A stretch of DNA of 64,000 nt from Plectonema cf. radiosum LEGE 06105 (GTDB lineage: Bacteria > Cyanobacteriota > Cyanobacteriia > Cyanobacteriales > Nostocaceae): the NCBI RefSeq assembly GCF_015207665.1, contig NZ_JADEWL010000004.1, positions 62,001 to 126,000 on the forward strand, given 5' to 3'. The notes under the pieces were generated by a model, which saw only the letters and a program-made list of their open reading frames with translations, was not told the DNA's origin and did no database searches. The first letter of the stretch is position 1. The number at the start of each line of letters is the position of its first letter. A program made the position numbers and the translations under genes. Below, piece by piece: positions 54,957 through 63,811 of this stretch.

Positions 54957-54987
54957 ATTGGTTAATTATTGGTTAAATATTGGTTAA
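54957..54987. repeat. Three ATTGGTTAA direct repeats spaced 11 bp
   Basis: ATTGGTTAA begins at 54957, 54968 and 54979, one helical turn apart, so all copies face the same side of the DNA. This suggests cooperative binding of a regulator between the divergent phosphotransferase and DUF4870 genes, or simple slippage in AT-rich DNA. Confidence 0.45.
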
Positions 54988-55026
54988 AATAACCTGTGTG
55001 TAAAAGCTTAATTTTTTCGTGGGGTA

Positions 55027-55072
55027 AGAAGTCGGGTTTTTACGGGTTTCTATCCGTAAAAACCCGACTTCT
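55027..55072. repeat. Perfect 19-bp inverted repeat (AAGTCGGGTTTTTACGG)
   Basis: AGAAGTCGGGTTTTTACGG and CCGTAAAAACCCGACTTCT surround an 8-base loop. A degenerate relative with both arms lies near 3888-3950. Likely a small dispersed repeat that may also fold in RNA. Confidence 0.65.
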
Positions 55073-55195
55073 ATGATTTTTGTCGTAGTTTACGTAACCG
55101 AAGGGGTAATTACGGGAAACCTCAATGGGAGTCTGACAAAATACTCGTTAAAATGTAGTTAATCTCATAAAAAAACAAGTTGAGGAACTGGCAAA

Positions 55196-55585
55196 ATGCA
55201 AGAATTTACATATAATTCCGATAAGCGTAAATTGCTATCGAGTTTATGTCATGGGGCGATTTTTTTTAGTACAACATTATTTTCAATTGGTGTTCCAATT
55301 GCTATTTATTTTACTGCCGATGACCCCATTGTTAAAAGTAACGCTAAAGAGTCAATTAATTTTCACTTCAATGTTTGGTTTTGGGCAACTATAATTGGAG
55401 TACCAATCGGAATTTTAATCGCAATTTTATCTTTTCTTACCTTTGGTATTGGTGGAATCTTGTTTTTCCCAGTTGTTGCCTTTGGGTTTTTACTACATTG
55501 GGGATTGACAATTTGGGCATTGTTGCACTGTTTTAGCAATCCAGATGAAGCGTTCCGTTATCCGTTTATTTTTCGATTATTTTAA
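55196..55585 (+). CDS. DUF4870 family membrane protein
   Basis: The 129-residue protein has a short polar start, then membrane segments at about 15-37, 61-80 and 85-112 (FWATIIGVPIGILIAILSFL, TFGIGGILFFPVVAFGFLL). The signature KSNAKESINFHFNVW precedes the second helix and HCFSNPDEAFRYPFIFRLF ends the chain. Matches DUF4870/Tic20-like small proteins. Role unknown. It is followed by a clear terminator. Confidence 0.88.
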   Translation: MQEFTYNSDKRKLLSSLCHGAIFFSTTLFSIGVPIAIYFTADDPIVKSNAKESINFHFNVWFWATIIGVPIGILIAILSFLTFGIGGILFFPVVAFGFLLHWGLTIWALLHCFSNPDEAFRYPFIFRLF

Positions 55586-55611
55586 TCCTTTCAAATTTAT
55601 ATTTAGTTTTC

Positions 55612-55642
55612 AAAAAAGGGTTGCGAGGGGCATCCCTTTTTT
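55612..55642. terminator. Intrinsic terminator after the DUF4870 gene
   Basis: AAAAAAGGG (55612-55620) pairs with CCCTTTTTT (55634-55642) around a 13-base loop. The A- and T-runs make it usable from both sides. Confidence 0.75.
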
Positions 55643-56099
55643 GTTTTAGACAATAAAATAAACCGTTTTATTACGATAAATAATATTACTTATTCGTAGA
55701 ATCTTTCTAGGCGCTACATCAGTATGCTGGTAGCGTGAAAATTATGCGTTACTGTCGTCAATACTTTGTGAATGCGGTAGGGTAATTAAGTAAGGATAAA
55801 ACCCCACGAATTTAGCAAATAAAAGTTCTGGGCAATTATCTGGTAATACGATCCTGTAAAAGCTCAAAACATCCATACAGGTATCGAAAACTTCTAAAAA
55901 TAACTCTAAGCAGCTAAAAAGCTAGTTAAAGATACTAACCTGACACTTAGTGGTAAGGAGTTTCTAATTGCAATGGCAACTCAAAGTGGTGGTCTAGTTA
56001 AGCAAAACTTCAGTCATGAAGCGGGAATTCTAATGTCACTAAGTAGATGCTTAGTTTAGTACTTCAACACTGTACATATTCGCTTCAAAGGAACAGGAC
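55643..56099. other. Leader region of glbN
   Basis: AT-rich and gene-free except for one 28-codon frame at 55973-56059. It holds the promoter of glbN; no consensus is obvious. Two short CTAGTTAA copies occur (55922-55929 and 56000-56007). Confidence 0.4.
55973..56059 (+). CDS. Possible 28-residue peptide upstream of glbN
   Basis: ATG at 55973 with GGAG 12 bases upstream; reads MATQSGGLVKQNFSHEAGIL, then MSLSRCLV and stop. It ends 40 bp before glbN. Too short to judge; it may be a leader peptide or chance. Confidence 0.25.
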   Translation: MATQSGGLVKQNFSHEAGILMSLSRCLV

Positions 56100-56456
56100 A
56101 TGAGTACATTATACGAAAAAATCGGCGGACAACCTACTCTTGAAAAAGTCGTCGATGATTTTCATAAACGTATTATGGCAGACAGCAGCCTCAGTGGCTT
56201 TTTCTCCAACACGGATATGGAAAAGCAACGTAATCATCAAATTGCTTTCTTTTCTCTAATTCTGGGTGGCCCCAAAGACTACAATGGTCGTAGTATGGAC
56301 AAAACACACACAGGGATGGGTTTACAGCAGCCACATTTTGATGCGATTACCAAGCATTTAGGTGATGCAATGACTACATCTGGAGTATCTTCTGATGACA
56401 CAAAAGCAGCACTCGAAAGTGTTGAAAAATTAAAGGCTTCTATCTTAAACAAGTAA
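56100..56456 (+). CDS. glbN: Group I truncated hemoglobin (cyanoglobin)
   Basis: The 118-residue protein matches the 2-on-2 globin family: MSTLYEKIGGQPTLEKVVDD, FFSNTDMEKQRNHQIAFFSL with His46, and SMDKTHTGMGLQQPHFDAI with the proximal His70. His46 and His70 are the same positions as the two heme ligands of Synechocystis GlbN. Proposed roles in cyanobacteria are NO/reactive-nitrogen detoxification or oxygen handling. GGAACAGG precedes the ATG. The tnpB element begins directly behind it. Confidence 0.94.
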   Translation: MSTLYEKIGGQPTLEKVVDDFHKRIMADSSLSGFFSNTDMEKQRNHQIAFFSLILGGPKDYNGRSMDKTHTGMGLQQPHFDAITKHLGDAMTTSGVSSDDTKAALESVEKLKASILNK

Positions 56457-56519
56457 TCCGATCAATCAAGTAAACTACTCGTTGATTATTGGTTACTAGT
56501 TTAAAAGAACAGTAGTAAA

Positions 56520-57731
56520 CTACCCACACTGTACCGTCAGGTCAGTGTGGGCTTTTAGTAGCCCTGAACTGTCTGTGCTGAGATTGCAACATAAACAGTT
56601 CGAGCCTCCAGGCTGGTTTACAACAGCCCCAATAGCAGCAATATTCTTTGCTCCGTTTAAATCAGCGTCACCACTCCACCCACAGTTTCCACATTTGAAA
56701 CGTTTATCAGAACGCAATCCAATATATAGACATTGATGGCAAGTTTGACTGGTATAAGCAGGAGGTACAGCAACAACATCAACCCCGTATTTGATACCTT
56801 TATATTCCAAGAAAGAACGCAATTGATAAAACGACCAAGAGTTAGAGCGCCTACGCTCAGTTTTATTTCGCGGCTGTTGATTTGTTCTTTCTCGAATACC
56901 AGTCAAGTCTTCGATTGCCACCGACGCATTGTTTTTTAATGCATTCTGAATAATGGATTTGCTGATGGCGTGGTTCAACCATTGTTGAAAGCGTCTTTCT
57001 TTACCTGAGAGCCGTTGCAAAATCTGTCTCGCGCGACGGCGAGTAGACCTTGTGCCTTTCGAGGCTTTTTTCTGCAAAGACGCTCTTACTCTGGAAAACT
57101 TATCTCTAGCATTATTAATTTGCTTACCGTCCCACTTATCACCACTGCTAGTTACGGCAATATCTCTACGCCCAAAATCAACACCAATTACCTTGTCCGA
57201 TTTTATGGGCGTAGGTGCTTCTTCTTTAAGCTGTATATGGATGTAGTAGCTACCATCACGGTGTTTGCATAACTGGGCACTTGTTGGCTTGCGACCTTTA
57301 AGCTTACCGCGTTGATAATTGCCAACATCCAATTTCACGTGTTCCCTGCCATTCATTAAGGTTAAACTAGCAGTCCAATCTTTCTCTCTAAAAGCAAAGA
57401 TTCGAGCGTCATAATCAGCCGATGTCGGCTTAAATTCCTTAACTGGCTTACTTTTTTGTTTGGCAGTTTTGCGTTCGCCGCAGGCGCGGCTTCGCCGTAT
57501 AGCCCCAACCCTGGCACATGCACGAACAGCTAAATTTGCACTTAATCCAAACAAAGCACGAATCTCGTTATAAACCAGATTTTGAATAGTCATCTTACTA
57601 GTTATAGTCGGCTTAACTTTCTGGTTGGCGTAGTTACACGCATCAGCAAAAGCCTTTAGTACCAGTTCAATTTCTTCTACTTGTTTTTGAGAGGGTTTGA
57701 GTTTGCAAACTAGCGTCAGCACTTGTTCCAT
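56520..57731 (-). CDS. tnpB: RNA-guided endonuclease TnpB (IS200/IS605-type)
   Basis: 403 residues: an N-terminal helical region, then the split RuvC nuclease with VIGVDFGRRDIAV (Asp), SVAIEDLTGIRE (Glu) and SGDADLNGAKNIA (Asp), and the zinc finger CHQC...CGNC between the last two. All catalytic residues are present, so it could cut DNA guided by an RNA from its 3' end. Residues 77-87 (AIRRSRACGER) are a palindromic repeat inserted in frame. No tnpA is adjacent, so the element depends on a transposase elsewhere. Confidence 0.92.
   Translation of the reverse strand: MEQVLTLVCKLKPSQKQVEEIELVLKAFADACNYANQKVKPTITSKMTIQNLVYNEIRALFGLSANLAVRACARVGAIRRSRACGERKTAKQKSKPVKEFKPTSADYDARIFAFREKDWTASLTLMNGREHVKLDVGNYQRGKLKGRKPTSAQLCKHRDGSYYIHIQLKEEAPTPIKSDKVIGVDFGRRDIAVTSSGDKWDGKQINNARDKFSRVRASLQKKASKGTRSTRRRARQILQRLSGKERRFQQWLNHAISKSIIQNALKNNASVAIEDLTGIRERTNQQPRNKTERRRSNSWSFYQLRSFLEYKGIKYGVDVVAVPPAYTSQTCHQCLYIGLRSDKRFKCGNCGWSGDADLNGAKNIAAIGAVVNQPGGSNCLCCNLSTDSSGLLKAHTDLTVQCG
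56523..56551 (-). ncRNA. Right-end hairpin / presumed 3' part of the TnpB guide RNA
   Basis: CCCACACTG (56523-56531) pairs perfectly with CAGTGTGGG (56543-56551). It overlaps the last codons of tnpB, where IS605-type right ends and guide RNA scaffolds lie. The exact element boundary, somewhere in 56450-56520, is not visible to me. Confidence 0.5.
57471..57502. repeat. Small palindromic repeat inside tnpB
   Basis: GCGTTCGCCGCAGGCGCGGC with TTCGCCG forms nested GC-rich pairs and encodes the extra RRSRACGE between ARVGA and RKTAKQ, which are contiguous in related TnpB proteins as I recall them. Confidence 0.55.
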
Positions 57732-57799
57732 GACTTCGACCTAATCACTTATGAACAGAATACACTAAAATAGCCGTGTTGTATCAAAGACTTATTTGG

Positions 57800-57905
57800 C
57801 AAAAACGAAACGCCTCTCGACACTGACCCTATAGGGTTCAGTGTGAGCCTCCTTGCGGTAGTAGGTGAAACTCCCTCGGCTTGAAAACTGAGGGTTTCTT
57901 GCTTC
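57800..57905 (+). mobile_element. Second IS605-type end structure on the 5' side of tnpB
   Basis: CACTGACCCTATAGGGTTCAGTG forms a hairpin (57818-57842), followed by GCCTCCTTGCGG and a terminal hairpin ACTCCCTCGGC-TTGAAAACT-GAGGGT. This arrangement is like right ends of plus-strand tnpB elements, opposite to the gene beside it. It may be the left end of this element or a leftover of a lost one. Confidence 0.45.
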
Positions 57906-57972
57906 ATAGCAATTGTTAAGGATAGGGTAGTGTCAAGGTATCATAATATAAATTTGTCAGTAGTTAAAAAAT

Positions 57973-59493
57973 ATGATCAATACTGGGGGCAGTAGAAATC
58001 AACAACCAAGCTATATTCTGGCTTTGGATTTAGGAACTACAGGAAATCGTGCTTTTATATTTGATGCCCATGGTCAAATTGTCGGACAAGCATACAAAGA
58101 ACTCAAACAATATTATCCCCAACCGGGATGGTTGGAACATGATGCTCTAGAAATTTGGCAAGCAACGCTTTCGGTAATGCAAACTGCGATCGCCTTATCC
58201 CAAATTGAACCGAATCAAATAGCTGCTATCGGTTTAACCGTACAGCGAGAAACTTGTTTACTGTGGGATAAAAACACCGGACAACCTTTATATAAAGCCA
58301 TTGTATGGCAAGACTGCCGTACAGATCAGCTTTGCAATCAATTAAAAAATCAAGGTTTAGCAGAAGAGATTTATCAAAGAACTGGATTAGTTATTGATGC
58401 TTACTTTTCGGCAACAAAGCTTTCCTGGTTATTAGAAAATGTTGCTGGAGTTAACCTCGATAATGTTTTGGCTGGCACAATTGATACTTGGATATTGTGG
58501 AATCTTACAGGTGGAATGCATCGAACAGACCACAGTAACGCTAGTCGAACAATGTTGATGAATTTGGAAACTTGTGATTGGGATGAAACCTTATTAGATT
58601 TATTTAAAATCCCCCTCAGCATCTTACCGCAAATTCAACCGAGCTTGAGTCATTTTGGAGTTACTGATAAAGCTTTATTCGGAGTTTCCATTCCCATTAC
58701 AGCTATTTTAGGTGACCAACAAGCATCTTTATTCGGTCATGGTTGCAATCGTCCCGGTTTAATGAAATGTACTTACGGTACTGGTAGCTTTTTGGTGGCT
58801 CACACCGGCTCTAAAATAGTGCGATCCCAACATCAGCTTTTGAGTACGGTAGCTTGGACTCAGCTAAATAAAAATGGTAATTTAGATATCAACTATGCTC
58901 TTGAAGGTAGTATGTTTACTAGTGGGGCTTGTATCCAATGGTTGCGTGATGGGCTGAATTTAATTGAAACAGCCGCTCAAACTGAGGCGATCGCAACTCA
59001 AGTCGAAGACAATGGGGGAGTATATTTTGTGCCTGCATTCAGCGGATTGGGCGCACCTCACTGGGATATGAGCGCCAGAGGTGCTTTTTTAGGGATTACC
59101 GGAGGAGTCAAGCGAGAACATATGGTACGTGCAGTTTTAGAAGCAATTGCTTATCAAGTCAAAGAAGTAGTAGAAGCAATCAATGCCTATAGTAATATTG
59201 CGATCGGCAAGTTAGCTGTAGATGGTGGTGCTTCTAACAATAACTTTTTGATGCAGTTTCAAGCAGATTTGTTAGGTATTCCCATCGAACAGCCAACCAT
59301 ACGGGATACTACAGTTCAAGGTATCGCATTTGCTGCCGGTTTAACCATTGGCTTATGGAATGATTATTGCGAATTAATCCGAAAAAGGCAAATAGAAAAA
59401 GTATTCGAGCCGAATATTGATTCTCATAAAATTCAAGAAAATTATACTACTTGGCTGATTGCTGTGGAACGGGGAAAGCATTGGGTAGAATGA
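57973..59493 (+). CDS. glpK: Glycerol kinase
   Basis: The 506-residue FGGY kinase shows YILALDLGTTGNRAFIFDAH (phosphate 1), AAIGLTVQRETCLLWDKNTG, IDTWILWNLTGGMHRTDHSN, and the C-terminal adenosine motif KLAVDGGASNNNFLMQFQAD. The usual DxGTTSSR loop reads DLGTTGNR, a modest change. It phosphorylates glycerol to glycerol-3-phosphate in the cytosol. The conserved WQDCRT block (residues about 107-112) supports glycerol kinase over other FGGY kinases. It is convergent with ileS. Confidence 0.92.
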   Translation: MINTGGSRNQQPSYILALDLGTTGNRAFIFDAHGQIVGQAYKELKQYYPQPGWLEHDALEIWQATLSVMQTAIALSQIEPNQIAAIGLTVQRETCLLWDKNTGQPLYKAIVWQDCRTDQLCNQLKNQGLAEEIYQRTGLVIDAYFSATKLSWLLENVAGVNLDNVLAGTIDTWILWNLTGGMHRTDHSNASRTMLMNLETCDWDETLLDLFKIPLSILPQIQPSLSHFGVTDKALFGVSIPITAILGDQQASLFGHGCNRPGLMKCTYGTGSFLVAHTGSKIVRSQHQLLSTVAWTQLNKNGNLDINYALEGSMFTSGACIQWLRDGLNLIETAAQTEAIATQVEDNGGVYFVPAFSGLGAPHWDMSARGAFLGITGGVKREHMVRAVLEAIAYQVKEVVEAINAYSNIAIGKLAVDGGASNNNFLMQFQADLLGIPIEQPTIRDTTVQGIAFAAGLTIGLWNDYCELIRKRQIEKVFEPNIDSHKIQENYTTWLIAVERGKHWVE

Positions 59494-59588
59494 GACTCAT
59501 ATGTAAATTTAACTTACTCAGATGGGTAAGATTGATTTCTACACAAATAATATGTATCACCGTTAAATAACTGTATAATTCCTAACTT

Positions 59589-62477
59589 TTAAAATTCTCC
59601 CCCTAAGGCACTAACACATCGTTCACACAGCAGCGGATGTTCTTTTGATTCTCCTACATGAGTGGAATAATTCCAACAACGATCGCACTTTTCTCCATCT
59701 GAAGAAGTTACACCAATTTCCCAGTTATCTGTCTGCAATTTGTGTTTACAGTCTTCTATTCCAGTAGCATCTAAGATTTCTGCTTGGGAGGTAAGGAATA
59801 AATACCGGAGTTCGTCTACACCGTTATTACTGTTTTCGTTCAGTGATTTTACTGCATGACGCAATTGTTCATCTTTAACGTAAAGTAAAACTTTGGCTTC
59901 TAAGGAAGAACCAATCATTTTATCGATTCTGGCTTCTTCTAATACCTTATTTACATCATTACGGATTTGACGGATTTTATCCCAAAATTTGACTAATTCG
60001 GGATTTTTCCATTTTTCTTCTAACTGTACCCAACCTGCTTCAAATACCGATTTATAAGCAGTTTCGTAAGGTAGAAATTGCCAAATGTCTTCAGCCATGT
60101 GAGACAATACCGGAGCAATGGCTTTTGTTAAATTCTCCAGGGCAATTTGCATTACCGTTTGACAACTACGACGGCGAGATCCATTTTCACTACTAATATA
60201 TAATCTATCTTTACCTACGTCTAAATAGAAGTTGGATAAATCTACAATACAGAAATTCTGTACTGTTTGGAAGAAGCGCGAAAATTGAAATGTCTCGTAA
60301 GCTTGGGTAACTTCGGTAAATACTTCTGTCATCCGATGCAGCATATATTTGTCAATTTCGGCTAAATCTTCAAAAGCTACTGCATCTATTTGCGGATTAA
60401 AATCATGCAAATTACCCAACAAGAAACGCGCTGTATTGCGAATCTTGTTACGGATATCCATGATTTGCTTCAAAGTATTCTTACCAATACCTACGTCGTT
60501 AGTGTAGTCTACCGAAGACACCCACAACCGCAACACATCAGCACCATAAGCGGGTTCCTGCTTCTGATTTTTCCCCCCTTCAATCACAATTTTAGGGTCA
60601 ATTACATTACCCAAAGATTTACTTTGCTTATAACCTTTTTCGTCTAAAGTATAACCATGAGTCAAGACAATTTTATAAGGTGCGATACCGTTAACTGCAA
60701 CGCTGGTAAGTAAACTCGATTGGAACCAACCCCTGTGTTGGTCGGAACCTTCTAAATACATATCAGCAGGATAGCGTAATTCGGGACGCTGTTCAACGAC
60801 CGATGCCCAGGAGGAACCGGAATCAAACCATACGTCCATTGTATCCGTACCTTTACGGTACTTTCTGACGTCATTACGGTATCTTTCTGGCATTAAATCT
60901 TCTACAGATAATTCCCACCAAGCATCAGTTCCTTTTTCGGCGATGATGGCTTGAACGTGTTTGATAATATCTTCGTTCAACACTACTTCGTTGGTTTCCT
61001 CGTCGTAGAATACCGGAATCGGTACACCCCAACTGCGCTGACGAGAAATACACCAATCGCTTCGATCTGCAACCATTGGAGTAATCCGATTTTGTCCTTG
61101 AGCAGGAATCCACTGTACTGATTTAATCTCTTTAAGGGCTGTTTCGCGGAACTTCTCCACTGAAGCAAACCACTGCTCGGTAGCGCGGAAAATCGTCGGT
61201 TTTTTAGTCCGCCAATCGTAGGGGTATTTATGAGCGTAGGGTTCGTGTTTAATCAGTGATTTGGCTGCTGTTAAAGCATCAATTATTGCTTGATTGCCTT
61301 CACTAATTTGGTTATTTACACTGACAACTTTTAAACCGACAAATTTACCTGCTTCCTCAGTAAACTGACCGTTTCCATCCACTGGAGCTAAAATTGGTAA
61401 ATTATAACGCTGACCGACAATGTAATCTTCTTGACCATGACCGGGGGCAGTATGAACCAAGCCGGTACCGGATTCAGTGGTGATATAATCTCCGCCAATA
61501 ATTACCGGACTTTCGCGATCGAATAATGGGTGACGGTAAGTTGAATGTTCTAAATCCTTACCTTTGAAAGTCGCTTTAACAGTTAATTTAGTGCCGAAGG
61601 TTTCTGAAAGACGCTCTGCTAAATCCGCAGCGACAATTAGATATTTAAACTCAACTGCTGGCAAATTCTCAACTTCCACCACTGCATAATTAAGCTCTGG
61701 ATTCACTGCTACAGCTAAATTACCGGGAATTGTCCAAGGTGTAGTCGTCCAAATTGCTACTCCTAAATCGGGTAGAAACTCTGATAATTGAGCTTTCACC
61801 CCATCCGCTAAATTAGTCATCGGGAAAGCAGCGTAGATACTCGGTGAAATATGTCCTTCGGGATATTCCAATTCAGCTTCCGCTAAGGCAGTTTGAGAAC
61901 TAGGACTCCAATGTACGGGTTTCAAGCCGCGATAGATATAACCCTTCAAAAACATATCGCCGAAAACAGCAATTTGTGCGGCTTCGTATTGAGGATCAGA
62001 AGTTAAATAAGGATGCTCCCAATCGCCCCAAACGCCGTATCTTTTAAAGCTTTCTCGCTGCTCGTTGACGGCTTCCATGGCAAAATCTTTTGCCTTTTGT
62101 CGCAGTTGTAAAGGCGTTAAACTCTGCCTTTCTGCCGACTTCATATTTTGTAAAACTTTCAATTCAATCGGCAAACCGTGACAATCCCAACCAGGGACAT
62201 AATGAATTTTACGACCTTGTAATATTTTATAGCGGTTAATAATATCTTTAAGAATTTTATTTAAAGCGTGACCAATATGTAGCGAACCATTTGCGTAAGG
62301 TGGTCCGTCATGTAAGATAAATAATTCGCCGGGATTCTCTTGAGAAAGGCGTTCGTAAACTTGATTATCATGCCAAAACTGTTGAATTTCCGGCTCACGT
62401 TTGGTAGCATTTGCCCGCATATCAAACTTTGTTTTAGGTAAATTTACTGTATCCTTATAGCTTCCTGATTCAGTCAT
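59589..62477 (-). CDS. ileS: Isoleucyl-tRNA synthetase
   Basis: 962 residues, the normal bacterial length. It carries the HIGH motif in GPPYANGSLHIGHALNKI, the editing (CP1) domain with TTTPWTIPGNLAVAVNPEL and GTGLVHTAPGHGQEDY, the KMSKS-equivalent YKQSKSLGNVIDP, the anticodon-binding helical domain, and a C-terminal zinc knuckle CDRCWNYS...CERC. It charges tRNA-Ile and edits valine. The start is the ATG at 62477. Confidence 0.98.
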   Translation of the reverse strand: MTESGSYKDTVNLPKTKFDMRANATKREPEIQQFWHDNQVYERLSQENPGELFILHDGPPYANGSLHIGHALNKILKDIINRYKILQGRKIHYVPGWDCHGLPIELKVLQNMKSAERQSLTPLQLRQKAKDFAMEAVNEQRESFKRYGVWGDWEHPYLTSDPQYEAAQIAVFGDMFLKGYIYRGLKPVHWSPSSQTALAEAELEYPEGHISPSIYAAFPMTNLADGVKAQLSEFLPDLGVAIWTTTPWTIPGNLAVAVNPELNYAVVEVENLPAVEFKYLIVAADLAERLSETFGTKLTVKATFKGKDLEHSTYRHPLFDRESPVIIGGDYITTESGTGLVHTAPGHGQEDYIVGQRYNLPILAPVDGNGQFTEEAGKFVGLKVVSVNNQISEGNQAIIDALTAAKSLIKHEPYAHKYPYDWRTKKPTIFRATEQWFASVEKFRETALKEIKSVQWIPAQGQNRITPMVADRSDWCISRQRSWGVPIPVFYDEETNEVVLNEDIIKHVQAIIAEKGTDAWWELSVEDLMPERYRNDVRKYRKGTDTMDVWFDSGSSWASVVEQRPELRYPADMYLEGSDQHRGWFQSSLLTSVAVNGIAPYKIVLTHGYTLDEKGYKQSKSLGNVIDPKIVIEGGKNQKQEPAYGADVLRLWVSSVDYTNDVGIGKNTLKQIMDIRNKIRNTARFLLGNLHDFNPQIDAVAFEDLAEIDKYMLHRMTEVFTEVTQAYETFQFSRFFQTVQNFCIVDLSNFYLDVGKDRLYISSENGSRRRSCQTVMQIALENLTKAIAPVLSHMAEDIWQFLPYETAYKSVFEAGWVQLEEKWKNPELVKFWDKIRQIRNDVNKVLEEARIDKMIGSSLEAKVLLYVKDEQLRHAVKSLNENSNNGVDELRYLFLTSQAEILDATGIEDCKHKLQTDNWEIGVTSSDGEKCDRCWNYSTHVGESKEHPLLCERCVSALGGEF

Positions 62478-62710
62478 TCGATTTGGGATTTGGGATTTTG
62501 GATTTTGGATTGCTTCTTTTTGAAGACTTTGATTTGTAATTCCGATTATGGTAATCTTACCAAAATTTAGCTTGAAGAAAAATAAGAAAGGAATTGGGCT
62601 GCTTTAGCAGCTAAATTTTTAAGAATAACCATTAATTTTCATAAAAAATTCTCGGTAGTAAGGATGCCTCAGTCTTTTTAAAGCTGAGAGGAAAAACGCC
62701 TCGCGTGGTT
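62478..62710. other. Region between ileS and the isrB gene
   Basis: Contains GGATTTTGGATT repeats (62485-62515; relatives at 50850-50880) and the presumed right end of the isrB element: CTCAG/CTGAG hairpin at 62668-62688 and a palindrome GTGGTTTTAACCAC (62705-62718) over the isrB stop. Confidence 0.5.
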
Positions 62711-63811
62711 TTAACCACCTTGGACTTTATATTTCTCAGACGTAATAATCAAACCTGTGGAACGTTTTAACAATTGCACTTTCTTAGGGCTGCACTGTCC
62801 CAACCTATTCCAGTGAGAATCACTCACTGACACAAGTCTTTCAGTATCTCCACTTATCCAACCAAAAAACGTTTTATCTCCCTGAATAGCTTTAACATAA
62901 TCTCCTTTCCTAAACCCATGTCTAGTAACAGTTCCCCCGTATTTACGCCGTTTCCCTCCCTTAGCAGGTACCATTAAATGCAATTGTCTACGGCTAATAG
63001 GTGGTCGAGAAATTATTAAGAATAACGAATCTGTTAAATTTAATTTTCCTTTCCATGCCATCGTATTTTTATCAATTATTCCGTAACTTAACCAGTGACT
63101 AGCCGCAAGTGCAATACCATCTACAGCATGGGTTTGAGGAATTTTAAGTGATTTATTACCTTTTTTTTTTTCTAAACCTAAGTGTTTGCGTGTAACAGAT
63201 GTTTGATACCCTTCTAACGTTTTAAAGTTAAACAGTTTAGAAGCATTTTTAAGTTTTTCACACATTAGTTTTTGCCCAACCATTACTGGACTAAAGCCTT
63301 TATTACCTTTTGCTTTGACAACTTCGTAAATTACATTAGTTACAGGGTAAAGTTTGACAATTAAATAAAGTAATCTAAGCTCTAAATTTTTATTAGTTTT
63401 GATACTTGGAGGCATTCCCAACTGTCTACGATTATTAAATCTAGCTTGTCTGTGAGAACGTTTTGAGTAGGGTACTTTACGGTTAATTCTTCTACCGCGT
63501 CTACTTCTCCGCATCATTGCCCGTTGTAACATTCTTTTAGTTACGTTTTTAAAAGGTAATTCTACGTGAGCAGTGAGTAAAGTATATTTTTGAGAGAGTA
63601 CCGCAATTCCCGTAAACATTTTACCGGGGTCTATACCTACTGCAATATCTTGAGTTATGTTTTCAGCTTCTACTAATAACTGAACATAATAAACGTTTAA
63701 TTTTGACCATTTACCTATCGCTTTACCTTCTTTAATCCAGCGTCTAGCACGGCTAGGTTTACTGGGCATTAAAGGTTTATTGTTAATTGATAATACTGGT
63801 ACTCTTTGCAT
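62711..63811 (-). CDS. isrB: IsrB-type RNA-guided nickase (IscB relative lacking HNH)
   Basis: The ATG at 63811 gives 366 residues (39 bases shorter than the longest frame). It begins RVPVLSINNKPLMPSKPSRA with the PLMP motif, then RuvC-I VGIDPGKMFTGIAV, an arginine-rich bridge helix RMLQRAMMRRSRRGRRINRK, RuvC-II VIYEVVKAKGNKG and RuvC-III THAVDGIALA. RuvC-II passes to RuvC-III in about 70 residues with no CxxC or HNH motif, unlike IscB (about 400-500 residues). The end (KYGGTVTRHGFRKGDYVKA) is the usual C-terminal domain. Family knowledge: IsrB nicks the non-target strand guided by an RNA encoded upstream. All key residues look present. Confidence 0.9.
   Translation of the reverse strand: MQRVPVLSINNKPLMPSKPSRARRWIKEGKAIGKWSKLNVYYVQLLVEAENITQDIAVGIDPGKMFTGIAVLSQKYTLLTAHVELPFKNVTKRMLQRAMMRRSRRGRRINRKVPYSKRSHRQARFNNRRQLGMPPSIKTNKNLELRLLYLIVKLYPVTNVIYEVVKAKGNKGFSPVMVGQKLMCEKLKNASKLFNFKTLEGYQTSVTRKHLGLEKKKGNKSLKIPQTHAVDGIALAASHWLSYGIIDKNTMAWKGKLNLTDSLFLIISRPPISRRQLHLMVPAKGGKRRKYGGTVTRHGFRKGDYVKAIQGDKTFFGWISGDTERLVSVSDSHWNRLGQCSPKKVQLLKRSTGLIITSEKYKVQGG

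Larger units (their letters stand above)
54734..55195. other. Divergent intergenic region with phased repeats and a long hairpin
   Basis: It contains three ATTGGTTAA repeats at 11-bp spacing (54957-54987) and a perfect 19-bp hairpin (55027-55072). No gene is evident. Confidence 0.55.

Noticed and set aside
54957-54987. Phased ATTGGTTAA repeats as a replication origin (iterons).
   Set aside because: Only three copies, no adjacent replication-initiator gene and no DnaA-box cluster seen.
56590-56610. GTTCGAGCCTCC resembling a tRNA T-loop.
   Set aside because: It is within tnpB coding sequence and no cloverleaf can be drawn around it.
62711-63811. Annotation of the last gene as a full IscB or a generic HNH endonuclease.
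   Set aside because: RuvC-II runs to RuvC-III with no HNH or CxxC motifs and the length fits IsrB.
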